This document shows positions 24,577 to 33,314 of a stretch of 53,601 nt of DNA, piece after piece. The stretch comes from UBA1426 sp052034085 (GTDB lineage: Bacteria > Bacillota > Clostridia > Peptostreptococcales > Anaerovoracaceae), in the NCBI GenBank assembly GCA_052034085.1, contig JBPOJA010000017.1, positions 1 to 53,601 of the forward strand. The letters are read 5' to 3'. The notes under the pieces are model-generated. The model was not told where the DNA came from. It saw nothing but the letters and a program-made list of their open reading frames with translations, and did not search any database. The translations under genes were made by a program, and so were the position numbers. Every line of letters starts with the position of its first letter. Positions within the stretch are counted from its first letter, which is position 1.

Positions 24577-26505
24577 ATGAGCAACAGGATACTGGCTGAA
24601 CGCTATGAGTTGATAGAAAAAATCGGCGAAGGCGGCATGGCGGTGGTTTATAAGTCCAGGGACAGACTGCTTAACAGGATGGTGGCAATAAAAATATTGA
24701 AGCCCGAATTTGTGAAGGACTACAAATTTATTGAAAACTTCCGAAGGGAGTCACAGGCTGCAGCCAGCATGTCCCACCCAAATATAGTAAATATTTTTGA
24801 CGTGGGGAGAGAAGGCAATATCAACTACATAGTGATGGAGCTGGTCGAAGGCAAAACACTGTCAACACTTATTCAGGAAAAGGGGATTTTCAAGCCCAGA
24901 GAAGCAGTAAATATTGCCAGGCAGATTGCAGAGGCATTGAGTCATGCCCATAAAAATCATATTATTCACAGGGATGTGAAGCCGCACAACATTCTGGTGA
25001 CCGAAGAGGGTGTGGCAAAAATAGCTGATTTCGGCATAGCCAAAGCTGTTACAACAGGTACAATATCAGCAAATACAGAAACCGTTATGGGATCGGTTCA
25101 TTATTTTTCACCGGAACAGGCCAGAGGCGGCTATGTAGATGAAAAATCAGATATTTATTCACTTGGCATTGTGCTGTTCGAAATGCTTACAGGGCATGTT
25201 CCCTTTGATGGGGACAATCCGGTCACTATTGCCATGAAGCATATGAATGATGAAATGCCAAAACCTTCAAGCTTTGATGTACAAATACCACCACAGATAG
25301 AAGAAGTGGTAATGAAAGCCACAGCAAAATATCAGACTAACAGGTATGCTTCGGCGGATGAAATGGCTGAGGCGCTGGGGAAAGCCGGCTTGAATGCTGC
25401 GGGTATCTTCGGAGGATATGGCAAGCCTGAAGAAACAATTAAAGAGGCAACCCAGGATAAAGCAGACAAGCCTGATATCGAAGAACACCATACAGAGGAG
25501 AAAGCCATGAAGGGGAAGAAGAAAATTAAACTTGATAAAGTCAGAATTGCAGCTATAGCATTGGCAATATTGTTGGCGATTCCATTGAGCAAATTTTTAA
25601 TAGGAGCATTAAAAACTGAAAAAGCTCCGGTAGAGGTGGAAGTTCCCTATCTTCTGGGAATGACCCTGGAGGAAGCGGAAACTGAACTGGAAGAACTTGG
25701 TTTGAAACTGTTGCTGATAGGTGAGGTTAACAGCCTGGATTTTGATGAAGGCCTTATCGTATCACAGGATCCCCTTGACGGCATGGTGGTTAAGGAAGGC
25801 AAAACGATTAAAGTAAATATCAGCAAGGGAGTCGAAAAGAACACGATTCCTTCGCTGATTGGCAGAACTTTGAATGATGCCACTTTTCTTCTGGAAAATT
25901 ACGGGTATGTCAAGGGAAATATTTCAGAAGAATATCATGAAATGCCGGAAGGTGTTATTATTCGACAGTTCCCTGAACCCGGCACTCAAGCCGATCCGGG
26001 CACCGTTGTTAATATGGTTATAAGTTTGGGAGAGGAAAATGCAGAAGTTATCGTCCCCAGCCTTTTAGGAAATTCATTTGAGGAGGCAAAAGAAATTCTG
26101 GCAAAAGTGGGATTGCTGCTGAGCCCTCAGGTTAATTATGCTGCTAGCAATGAATATGCGGAAAAAACCATATGTGCCCAGGATGTGGCACCCGGGTTGA
26201 TGGCAGAAAAAGGCAGCACCATAAAAGTGACTCTGAGCACCGGCCCTGACCAAAGTGGCGGAAACGAAACCATCACTTTCAATATCTCCTATGACAGCGC
26301 AGAAAATGAAGTATTCTATCTTACTGTCATGGTATCCGATGATTCAGGTGTGACTACGCCTATAAATAATGAGCAGAGAATAAAGAGCAACGGCCAGGAA
26401 AGTTTCAGCGTAACAGGCGTCGGGACAGGGTCTGTGAAAATATACTTTGACAACAACCTGGTCAAAGAATATGTCGTAGATTTTGATATTGGAGCCATAT
26501 CTTGA
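24577..26505 (+). CDS. prkC: PASTA-domain Ser/Thr protein kinase (PrkC/Stk)
   Basis: This is a membrane kinase that senses peptidoglycan fragments. Domains of the 642 residues: kinase at about 10-270 (GEGGMAVVY loop, VAIK with Lys39, HRDVKPHN with catalytic Asp133, DFG at 151-153), an acidic juxtamembrane linker, a single transmembrane helix at about 324-344, three external PASTA repeats (about 350-419, 420-486, 490-557), and an 85-residue C-terminal extension of beta character, similar to the extra domain of some PrkC proteins. It lies between its phosphatase and rsgA, the usual order, and shares a 4-nt overlap with rsgA. Confidence 0.94.
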   Translation: MSNRILAERYELIEKIGEGGMAVVYKSRDRLLNRMVAIKILKPEFVKDYKFIENFRRESQAAASMSHPNIVNIFDVGREGNINYIVMELVEGKTLSTLIQEKGIFKPREAVNIARQIAEALSHAHKNHIIHRDVKPHNILVTEEGVAKIADFGIAKAVTTGTISANTETVMGSVHYFSPEQARGGYVDEKSDIYSLGIVLFEMLTGHVPFDGDNPVTIAMKHMNDEMPKPSSFDVQIPPQIEEVVMKATAKYQTNRYASADEMAEALGKAGLNAAGIFGGYGKPEETIKEATQDKADKPDIEEHHTEEKAMKGKKKIKLDKVRIAAIALAILLAIPLSKFLIGALKTEKAPVEVEVPYLLGMTLEEAETELEELGLKLLLIGEVNSLDFDEGLIVSQDPLDGMVVKEGKTIKVNISKGVEKNTIPSLIGRTLNDATFLLENYGYVKGNISEEYHEMPEGVIIRQFPEPGTQADPGTVVNMVISLGEENAEVIVPSLLGNSFEEAKEILAKVGLLLSPQVNYAASNEYAEKTICAQDVAPGLMAEKGSTIKVTLSTGPDQSGGNETITFNISYDSAENEVFYLTVMVSDDSGVTTPINNEQRIKSNGQESFSVTGVGTGSVKIYFDNNLVKEYVVDFDIGAIS

Positions 26506-27377
26506 TTGAAGGGATTATCACAAAAAGCCAGGGGGGGTTTTACCACGTTTCAGTAGCCCCCGGAAAGACTTATTTATGCAGGGCAAGAGGACTTTTTCGC
26601 AAAGAAGGTATCACTCCCTATGTGGGGGATTTTGTAAATATTGATATTATTGATGAAGAGGAAGCTTATATAATTGAAATTTTGCCCAGGAAGAATCACT
26701 TCATCAGGCCACCGGTGGCAAACATAGATTGTTTTATTGTTACCATAGCGGCAAGGAGGCCCGAACCCAACCTTTATGTTCTGGACAAGTTATTGGTTAC
26801 GGCAGAATACTGGAGCACGGATATAGTAATCTGTTTGAATAAAGCGGATGTTGCTGATAAGTGCGAAATAGATGCTATAGAAAAAATATATAAAGACATA
26901 TATAAATTCATTGTGGTTTCAGGCAAAAGCGGGCTTGGAATTTCTGATTTGGCAGGTGCAATCAAAGGTAAAAAAGCAGCTTTTGCCGGACCGTCCGGAG
27001 TGGGCAAATCCACTTTGCTAAACAGAATGCATGAAACTGCACCTGCCGAAACAGGTGCGATAAGTGAGAAAACCGAAAGAGGGAAACATACCACAAGGCA
27101 TGTGGAGCTTTTCGCAATAGACGAAGATACCATGGTCTTTGACACACCGGGCTTCACCTCTCTGGAAACTCCTGAACATATTGAAGAAGACCAGCTGGCG
27201 CATTTTTATCCGGAGATGGGTAAATATCTGGGCCGGTGCAAGTTTCATAACTGCCGCCATGAAAATGAGCCGGACTGCCGGGTGAGGCAGGCTGTTGTTG
27301 AAGGGCAAATCGCAGAAAGCCGATATCAGTCCTACCTCAATCAGTTAAAAGAGATTAGAGAGCAAAGGAGATTCTAA
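26502..27377 (+). CDS. rsgA: Ribosome small subunit biogenesis GTPase RsgA
   Basis: This is a circularly permuted GTPase that checks 30S subunit maturation; it is a substrate of PrkC in some Gram-positives. The 291 residues show an N-terminal OB fold, NKADV (G4) near 107, GPSGVGKSTLLN (G1) near 167, DTPGF (G3) near 213, and a C-terminal zinc motif CKFHNCRHENEPDC near 246. The start is TTG at 26502, overlapping the prkC stop (TTGA), with GGAG 7 nt upstream. Confidence 0.93.
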   Translation: MIEGIITKSQGGFYHVSVAPGKTYLCRARGLFRKEGITPYVGDFVNIDIIDEEEAYIIEILPRKNHFIRPPVANIDCFIVTIAARRPEPNLYVLDKLLVTAEYWSTDIVICLNKADVADKCEIDAIEKIYKDIYKFIVVSGKSGLGISDLAGAIKGKKAAFAGPSGVGKSTLLNRMHETAPAETGAISEKTERGKHTTRHVELFAIDEDTMVFDTPGFTSLETPEHIEEDQLAHFYPEMGKYLGRCKFHNCRHENEPDCRVRQAVVEGQIAESRYQSYLNQLKEIREQRRF

Positions 27378-28027
27378 TGATCAGGTTGGCACCATCTTTA
27401 CTTTCCGCGGATTTTTCAAAACTGGGGGAAGAAATCAAAATTGTTGAAGAGGCGGGAGCCCAAATTCTCCACATGGATGTGATGGACGGACATTTTGTTC
27501 CCAACATTTCCTACGGCGCTCCGGTCATAAAAAGCCTTGCGGGCAAAACATCACTACCCTTTGATATTCATCTGATGATAGAGAATCCCGATTTATATAT
27601 TCCTGATTTTGTGACAGAAAATACTGAGATTATTACAGTTCATCAGGAGGCCTGCCCACATTTAAACAGGAGTCTCAACCTGATAAAGTCCTTCGGTGTA
27701 AAGGCGGGAGTGTCACTGAACCCGTCAACTTCGCACAGAACACTGGAGTATGTCTTTGAGGATTTGGATTATGTTTTAGTTATGTCTGTTAATCCGGGTT
27801 TCGGAGGGCAGAAATTCATATCCTCAGCCCTGGATAAAATCAAAGCTATAGCTCAGTTAAAAAGTGAATTGAATCCGGAGCTGATTATTGCCGTGGACGG
27901 AGGGATAACTCTGGAGAATGTCAAAGATGTGGTGGATGCGGGAGCTGATCTTATTGTAGCCGGCTCTTCCGTTTTCGGTGCAGATGATATCGGAGGAAGA
28001 GTGAAGGCCTTCTTAAATAAATTCTAA
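27377..28027 (+). CDS. rpe: Ribulose-phosphate 3-epimerase
   Basis: This enzyme interconverts ribulose 5-phosphate and xylulose 5-phosphate in the pentose phosphate pathway. The 216-residue TIM barrel shows APSLLSADF at the start, HMDVMDGHFVPN near 32, FDIHLMIENP near 62, SVNPGFGGQKF near 139 and VDGGI near 175. The ATG overlaps the rsgA stop by one base. It closes the housekeeping operon. Confidence 0.95.
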   Translation: MIRLAPSLLSADFSKLGEEIKIVEEAGAQILHMDVMDGHFVPNISYGAPVIKSLAGKTSLPFDIHLMIENPDLYIPDFVTENTEIITVHQEACPHLNRSLNLIKSFGVKAGVSLNPSTSHRTLEYVFEDLDYVLVMSVNPGFGGQKFISSALDKIKAIAQLKSELNPELIIAVDGGITLENVKDVVDAGADLIVAGSSVFGADDIGGRVKAFLNKF

Positions 28028-28062
28028 ACGCAAGAAATTTCGATCAGAGAAAACCTGGAATT

Positions 28063-28106
28063 AAAAAGCCGTTTCGCATAAATAAGCGATGCGGTTTTTT
28101 ATTTTT
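28063..28106 (+). terminator. Terminator after rpe
   Basis: An imperfect hairpin joins AAAAAGCCG to CGGTTTTTT, with an inner TTCGC/GCGA pairing, followed by ATTTTT. It separates the housekeeping operon from the Tad-like operon. Confidence 0.75.
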
Positions 28107-28125
28107 GAAAATATGAAAAATGTAA

Positions 28126-28154
28126 TTGACATATTCTGGAAATAGCGCTATATT
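28126..28154 (+). promoter_or_regulatory. Promoter of the Tad-like operon
   Basis: A perfect TTGACA (28126-28131) and TATATT (28149-28154) with a 17-bp spacer. It is the only promoter I see for the nine genes up to 33716, which are otherwise spaced by at most about 40 nt. Confidence 0.75.
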
Positions 28155-28197
28155 GGAAATAAATGGAAATCAAATTAAATGAACAGGAGAAACAACC

Positions 28198-28839
28198 TTG
28201 AATAAAAAAAGAATTGTCGCAGGAATCATTCTTATAGTTCTATCCCTAGCAGCTATGGTTTTATGGGAAACCAAGGGACGAAACCAGGTAATGCTGGATG
28301 AAGTGGTTGTATTGACCAAAGGGATACCGAGGGGAACCAGGCTGGCGGAGGAGCACCTGAGTAAAGGAAGGGTATTGAAAGAAAGCAGGGTGGAAGGCTC
28401 AGTAAGCTGGCAGGATGCAGATAAGGTCATAGGGAAATATCTGACTGTGGATATGGGTAAAAAAGCCCAGCTCTCTAATAATTTTATTGCAGAAAAGTGG
28501 ATACAATCCGATGCGGAGCAGTCAATTTTCGTTATTCCGGCTCCATGGATATATATGAAAAGCAGCTCTTTGAGGCGGGGAGACTGGGCTGAGATAATCG
28601 ACTCCAACGGGCAAAGATCTTTCGGAAGCTACAGAATTGCTTTCGTAAAAGACTCCTCGGGAGCTGAGGTTACAGATGAAATTCCGAACGAGAAAGACGA
28701 CCCCCTGGAAAGGTTGAGTGGTTCAGCACCCGTGGATCATGTGGAAATAATAGCAAATCTAGACGAATATGAGAATTTATATAATGCCGTTGTGTCGGAA
28801 GGCGCCATGTTGCTTATAGTACAGAGGGAGATATTCTGA
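28198..28839 (+). CDS. SAF domain protein, CpaB/RcpC-like
   Basis: This 213-residue protein is anchored by one N-terminal helix (about residues 5-22). It is followed by an SAF-like domain: VVVLTKGIPRGTRLAEEHL at about 37-55, then a second segment ending in GKYLTVDMGKKAQL. CpaB/RcpC proteins of Tad pilus systems have this layout and act outside the membrane. The start is TTG at 28198 with AGGAGA 7 nt upstream. It is the first gene of the operon and overlaps the next by one base (TGATG). Confidence 0.7.
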   Translation: MNKKRIVAGIILIVLSLAAMVLWETKGRNQVMLDEVVVLTKGIPRGTRLAEEHLSKGRVLKESRVEGSVSWQDADKVIGKYLTVDMGKKAQLSNNFIAEKWIQSDAEQSIFVIPAPWIYMKSSSLRRGDWAEIIDSNGQRSFGSYRIAFVKDSSGAEVTDEIPNEKDDPLERLSGSAPVDHVEIIANLDEYENLYNAVVSEGAMLLIVQREIF

Positions 28840-29612
28840 TGAAAAACATACATGTATTTCACGGAGCAGACAGCAAATCCGGAACTACCATGATAAGTCA
28901 ATCCGTGGCAGAGTTCCTTGCAAAAAATATGAAAGCTGACAGGGTTATGCTGGTTTCTTTGCATGGGCGACCCGGCACGGAATACACGGAGAAAGTGGGG
29001 GAAAGTATTGATAACTTAAAAATTCATCTTGCCAATGAGATGTTGGATTTAGACGCACTGCTTGAAAATTCCCGCAGGAAAGACGGTCTCCATCAAATTG
29101 GAGGTGTGGCGGAGCTCGAAGGGAGAAAAGTTTATACTCCTCAGATGTGCAGTTATTTACTGAAAAGCATATCTCCCATTTTTAAACTTGTTATCGTTGA
29201 CAGCGGCAATGATCTGGATAATCCCCTTTCGCTTGGAGCACTTACGGGCTCTAAAAATTTGTACTGCGTCTTCAGTCAGCAGGAGACTGCTTTAAGCCGG
29301 TTTGAGATGATGAAACCCTATTACGACAAACTGGAAATCAGGTTTTCAACTTTTATATTGAACAAATTCTTGTCCGGTGATCCCATTAGTGTGCCGTATG
29401 TCAGGAAAAGACTGAGCCTGGAAGGGGAAATATTCAAGGTGGAGAAATCATCGCAGGATCGGGTTGCAGAAAGAGAGAAAAAGACCCTTCTGAATTTAAG
29501 TGACAGCAGATTTATAAGCAACATACAGGAACTTTCAAACAAAGTTCTTGCAAATGCGGATCTCCCGTTCATTTTGAAAGAGAGAAAGAAAACATGGATG
29601 CCTTTTATATAG
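28839..29612 (+). CDS. TadZ/CpaE-like deviant ParA-type ATPase
   Basis: This 257-residue protein has a P-loop ATPase fold of the ParA/MinD class. The N-terminus reads FHGADSKSGTTMISQS, which aligns with the Walker A of TadZ proteins but lacks the canonical GKT; LVIVDSGNDLDNP near 118 takes the place of Walker B. TadZ/CpaE proteins position Tad pilus machinery in the cell. The neighbouring CpaF-like gene supports the assignment. It overlaps that gene by 19 nt. Confidence 0.7.
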   Translation: MKNIHVFHGADSKSGTTMISQSVAEFLAKNMKADRVMLVSLHGRPGTEYTEKVGESIDNLKIHLANEMLDLDALLENSRRKDGLHQIGGVAELEGRKVYTPQMCSYLLKSISPIFKLVIVDSGNDLDNPLSLGALTGSKNLYCVFSQQETALSRFEMMKPYYDKLEIRFSTFILNKFLSGDPISVPYVRKRLSLEGEIFKVEKSSQDRVAEREKKTLLNLSDSRFISNIQELSNKVLANADLPFILKERKKTWMPFI

Positions 29613-30949
29613 AAGATTATCTGAAAGAGATAGAAAAGAAAAAATACAAAGGCGATGATTTCTACCGGGTATGCACTTTGGTGAAGGAGAAATTTTTCAG
29701 GGAATTCAGCCTGATGGAGGAAATGGATACTGCCCTGGAGCTCCAGAAAAAGGCCATTATGGGTTATGAAAAAGAGAAGAATTTTTTTATGGACAAGATA
29801 AAAGAAATTCTTAAATCTCACACTGTGGATCAGTCAACCCTGCCTCCCTGGTATGAATCTGACTACGAAGGCATTTACCATGAAAACTGGGGCCTGGGCG
29901 GCATGGCTCAGTGGTTCGGTGATGAATATAGAAACAGCAGTTCCGCAAAGATTATCGGCGACAGAATATATTTCCTGGAGGGAGGAGTCATGAGGCTCAT
30001 GGAGCAAAAAATGGATAAGTCAAGAAGGGAGCAGCTTCTTCGGGCTTTTTTGCTTATGGCTCCGGGAGAAAGGTACAACAAAGATTTTCATGAGCTGTAT
30101 CTGCTGGATGGCACAAGGGTTACAGTATTTACGGGGAATATGGCAAAAGCCGGTCAGGATGTCATCATCTTCCGGAGGTATATAATTCCCATTTACACAT
30201 TCGAAGAACTGGCAAAACGGGGTACTATACCTTTCGAGGCGGTAGGCCTTTTTAAGACCATGGTCAGATTTGGCCCAAACATAGTGGTCTGCGGTCAGGT
30301 CAGATCCTCCAAAACGACTTTTCTGTCCACTTGGCAAAGCTATGAAGACCCCCATCTGGAAGGCGTAATGGTGGAAACCGATCCCGAAATACCTTTGCAC
30401 AAACTATCCCCCGATGCACCCATTATCCAGCTGATAGCAGACAACGAAGACCTGAGGCGAATATCTAAAAATTTAATGCGAAGCGATGCGGATTATTTTA
30501 TTTTGGCAGAAGCCCGGGATGGTATAGCTTTGGAGACAGCTGTAAAAATTGCTTCAAAAGGTACAAGAAGGATGAAGCTTACCTTTCACTGTAAAGACCC
30601 CGAAGACTTCCCCTTTGACGCAGCCTGGGAAATAGTCAAGGCAACAGGTGGTGAACTGGAGATTGTGATGAAAAAGGTGGCAGCTAGCTTCGACTATATT
30701 TTTCACTTTGTCCAGCTGAAAGACAAAAGCAGGAAAAGGCTGATGGCCATATACGAGATGTCCCTGATGTCCGGCGGAGAAATAAAGCTGATAAGGATCT
30801 GCAGCTATAATTATGAGAACGATAGTTGGAAATGGAATTTCCATATAGGAGAGAACATAAAAAAATTTGCAATCGCTGAGGATGGAGAGGCCATGAAGGA
30901 GTTTGCCACCAGGCTGAAAAAGCTGTCCGGGGAGGAATTAAGTGAATAA
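29594..30949 (+). CDS. CpaF/TadA-like secretion ATPase with altered P-loop
   Basis: This is a 451-residue member of the type II/IV secretion ATPase group that powers Tad pilus assembly. The equivalent of Walker A is VVCGQVRSSKTTFL (about 234-247), where the last Gly of GxxxxGK is Ser. The Asp box reads VETDPEIPL, Walker B reads YFILAEARDGIALE (about 300-313), and the His box reads LTFHCKDPEDFP. The N-terminal 140 residues are unlike standard CpaF. ATP binding may still occur, since the Lys and Thr are kept. The tandem order with TadB- and TadC-like genes supports the role. Confidence 0.8.
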   Translation: MDAFYIEDYLKEIEKKKYKGDDFYRVCTLVKEKFFREFSLMEEMDTALELQKKAIMGYEKEKNFFMDKIKEILKSHTVDQSTLPPWYESDYEGIYHENWGLGGMAQWFGDEYRNSSSAKIIGDRIYFLEGGVMRLMEQKMDKSRREQLLRAFLLMAPGERYNKDFHELYLLDGTRVTVFTGNMAKAGQDVIIFRRYIIPIYTFEELAKRGTIPFEAVGLFKTMVRFGPNIVVCGQVRSSKTTFLSTWQSYEDPHLEGVMVETDPEIPLHKLSPDAPIIQLIADNEDLRRISKNLMRSDADYFILAEARDGIALETAVKIASKGTRRMKLTFHCKDPEDFPFDAAWEIVKATGGELEIVMKKVAASFDYIFHFVQLKDKSRKRLMAIYEMSLMSGGEIKLIRICSYNYENDSWKWNFHIGENIKKFAIAEDGEAMKEFATRLKKLSGEELSE

Positions 30950-31823
30950 AGAACTGATGATTCAATGGGCACCTTTGCCTCTTTACATGATTTATTTTGC
31001 AGGACTTTCTTTTCTGTTTTTGTATGAATTGAAAGGTATTTTCTCAAAAAAAACCTGCAGAACATTATATATTTACCAGGGATTGGAAACATCCATGGAA
31101 AGATATCTGCTGGGAATAATGTTCATTTTTGCAATCAGCTTTTTTTACGGCAGCAGGGTTGCAGGCATTTCCGCCGCCTTTATAGTTTCAGCAGGTCTGG
31201 TGTTGATGATGCAGATGGCTTTGTATATAAGAGCAAATGGTATAAGGCGAAAAGGAAGCTATGAAGGTGAAAAACTGGTAACAGAATTGCTCAGGGAATA
31301 CAGGATAAATGATTTAAATATTTTTTCAGCCATAGAAAAGCTGGTTCTTTCCGGAGAAACTCACCGCATTAACAGGAAGCACTTGAAAATACTGCTTTAT
31401 GAAATAAGATCCACCGGAAGCGGAGAGGTTATCAGGCGGAAAACTGATGAATTTGCACGCGCCGTAGATACCAATTGGGGCAGGATGCTGGCATATAATA
31501 TTTATATCGCCGCAACAAAAGGCTTGGATGTATCTCCGGCCCTTGAAGACATTCTTGTGCAGTTAAGGGATGCTAAAAGTTCGGCAGAAGAAAGGAAAAG
31601 ACAAAACAATGAAACGGTGAAAATGGTTTATGTGATGATACCTGCACTTTATGCTGCGACTTTATTTATGGCGGCAAATTTCTTGGACATGCCTTTTTTA
31701 AAATTCCTGAAAAATCAGTTTACCTCAGGAGCCGGTTTAATGCTTTTTTATTTCATTGTATTCTTATTCGTTATAAATATGGCACTGGTAAATCTGGTGC
31801 TGTCCAGGAAACTTGACTATTGA
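30942..31823 (+). CDS. TadB-like inner membrane platform protein
   Basis: This 293-residue membrane protein has hydrophobic segments near residues 9-28, 50-90, 234-251 and 264-287, with a long cytoplasmic, helical middle region. This matches the T2SF-type fold of TadB (N-terminal helices, central cytoplasmic domain, two C-terminal helices), although sequence identity to known TadB is low. GTG at 30942 is preceded by GGGGAGG (30928-30934) and overlaps the ATPase stop by 8 nt. Confidence 0.65.
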   Translation: MNKELMIQWAPLPLYMIYFAGLSFLFLYELKGIFSKKTCRTLYIYQGLETSMERYLLGIMFIFAISFFYGSRVAGISAAFIVSAGLVLMMQMALYIRANGIRRKGSYEGEKLVTELLREYRINDLNIFSAIEKLVLSGETHRINRKHLKILLYEIRSTGSGEVIRRKTDEFARAVDTNWGRMLAYNIYIAATKGLDVSPALEDILVQLRDAKSSAEERKRQNNETVKMVYVMIPALYAATLFMAANFLDMPFLKFLKNQFTSGAGLMLFYFIVFLFVINMALVNLVLSRKLDY

Positions 31824-31851
31824 TGTAATAACAATATTGGAAAGGCAAGAG

Positions 31852-32511
31852 ATGGAGAAATTTTCTGTCGCAATATACTGCATAATTTGTTTAACTATCC
31901 TGTCCGGGTTCTTTGTAATTATCCTTGAAAAAAACAGACTGGAACTTGAAAGGCTGCGCAGATGGCGAAACAAAGTGGAAGCAGTGGACTTAAAAAAAAT
32001 TTTTATCCTGAAACCCTATTATGGGTTTTTAAACAGAAGCTATCGGGAAAAGGCAGAGATGGAAATCTGGGAATGTATTTCTTTTATGAGAAACCTGGTA
32101 TGCGTGGGGGAAGGGACTCATTATAGCGCAGATTCTCTTTTGGAAGAATTCATCAGGAGAAAGACAGCGCTTGCACCGGCCTTTAAGGGAACTCTGCAGC
32201 TTATGCGGCAAAATCAGACGGAGGAGGCTTTTGAATTCTTTACCGGTATGGTAGCTACGGATAATAGCAGGGAATTTGCTCATTTGTTGTTGCGTTGGGA
32301 CTTAATTGATTCGGAGTATCTTTTAGAAACACTTATCACCTATCAGAAAAATATAAGAGAAGCCAGATTCACGGCCATGAGCAAAAAGAACGAAACCCTA
32401 AGCAACCTGATTTACCTGCCGGCGGTTTTAAATATATTGCTGATACTTTTAAATTTTATCTATGTTGGCTATTTCATGGATCAGATGGAGTTATTTACAC
32501 TGATAATTTAG
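31852..32511 (+). CDS. TadC-like inner membrane protein
   Basis: This protein of 219 residues has an N-terminal helix (about 5-22), a charged helical cytoplasmic region and one or two C-terminal helices (about 187-205). It is the usual partner of TadB. It is shorter than typical TadC (about 300). ATG at 31852, preceded by GGAAAGG, is chosen; an in-frame TTG at 31813 that overlaps the previous gene would add 13 residues and cannot be excluded. Assignment rests mainly on operon position and topology. Confidence 0.55.
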   Translation: MEKFSVAIYCIICLTILSGFFVIILEKNRLELERLRRWRNKVEAVDLKKIFILKPYYGFLNRSYREKAEMEIWECISFMRNLVCVGEGTHYSADSLLEEFIRRKTALAPAFKGTLQLMRQNQTEEAFEFFTGMVATDNSREFAHLLLRWDLIDSEYLLETLITYQKNIREARFTAMSKKNETLSNLIYLPAVLNILLILLNFIYVGYFMDQMELFTLII

Positions 32512-32527
32512 GAAGGAGGAATAAAAA

Positions 32528-32671
32528 ATGAAGCAAATTATTGTATTGGTGGGCATGGTGGCCTTAGGCATAGCTTTATCAGGCTTGTTGATGAACTTGC
32601 AAGATGGCGCTCAGGCTTTGATTACAGATGTTAACAGCAAAATATCAAGCTTTGAAATAACTCAGGATTGA
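32528..32671 (+). CDS. 47-residue pilin-like peptide 1
   Basis: This tiny protein starts MKQIIVLVGMVALGIALSG: a hydrophobic helix right at the N-terminus, followed by a polar, helical tail ending FEITQD. GGAGGAATAAAA precedes the ATG. It has the same length and N-terminal motif as the next ORF (both 47 residues, MKQIIVL), so the two are paralogs, and the following TadE-like protein starts MKQLIVL. Flp pilins are similarly tiny and hydrophobic, but no classical leader with a Gly cleavage site before the helix is seen. Probably the major structural subunit. Confidence 0.7.
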   Translation: MKQIIVLVGMVALGIALSGLLMNLQDGAQALITDVNSKISSFEITQD

Positions 32672-32698
32672 AAAGTTTGAAAGAAAGCAGAGGTTGAA

Positions 32699-32842
32699 GT
32701 GAAGCAGATAATCGTTCTTACGGCCATGGTTGCATTGGGGCTGGCTTTATTTAATATGATTGCCGGTGATGGAGATTCTGTTAAAAGCCATATGAAAGAT
32801 GTTTTTGAAACCGAAATCGAAATGCGAACCAACTACCCGTAG
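32699..32842 (+). CDS. 47-residue pilin-like peptide 2
   Basis: GTG-started paralog of the preceding gene: (M)KQIIVLTAMVALGLALFNM, then an acidic and helical tail ending EMRTNYP. AGCAGAGG is a weak ribosome binding site 5 nt upstream. The two peptides match at most of the first 17 residues and diverge after the helix, as expected for pilin variants or a major/minor pair. The 27-nt gap and same strand keep it in the operon. Confidence 0.7.
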   Translation: MKQIIVLTAMVALGLALFNMIAGDGDSVKSHMKDVFETEIEMRTNYP

Positions 32843-32879
32843 TTTGCAGGGAGCAAAAAGTACAGCAAGGAGAGTATAT

Positions 32880-33314
32880 GTGAAACAGCTTATAGTTTTG
32901 GCAGCGGTTTTGCCGGTAATGATGATTTTTCTGGTGCAGTTTGGGCTGGATCAAAAAAACAGCATTCTGATGAGCGTGTTGCAGCAGGAGGTTTACACCG
33001 CCAAAGAAGAGGCCAGGCAGGAAGGATGTTTTACTCCGGACATAGTGGCAAGGCTCAAAAATAGTTTGTCGGATAAGCTGGGGATTAAACAGGAAGATAT
33101 TTTGGTTGTTGCAACGGAAACACCAAAATACCGGGTGAATTACTTTGATCCTTCAAAAGAAAGGGGGCTGATATTCTATAGTGTTTCTATTCCCGTGGAC
33201 AAGCTTATGGCCGGAGGAAACTTTTTGAACATCAAAGCGGACAGCAATAAAACAGTATATACGGTGGAAGGTATGACAGCCAGCGAAAAACTGCCGAATG
33301 GAGCTGGGCCGTAA
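32880..33314 (+). CDS. TadE-like pseudopilin 1
   Basis: This protein has 144 residues, starting at GTG 32880 with AAGGAG 7 nt upstream. The N-terminal helix (about residues 3-20) begins MKQLIVLAAVLP, echoing the two 47-residue peptides. A soluble domain follows with QQEVYTAKEEARQEG, similar to the post-helix region of TadE-type pseudopilins. An upstream in-frame ATG (32799) lies inside the previous gene and is rejected. The protein may be a minor pilin. The stop is immediately followed by the next start. Confidence 0.6.
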   Translation: MKQLIVLAAVLPVMMIFLVQFGLDQKNSILMSVLQQEVYTAKEEARQEGCFTPDIVARLKNSLSDKLGIKQEDILVVATETPKYRVNYFDPSKERGLIFYSVSIPVDKLMAGGNFLNIKADSNKTVYTVEGMTASEKLPNGAGP

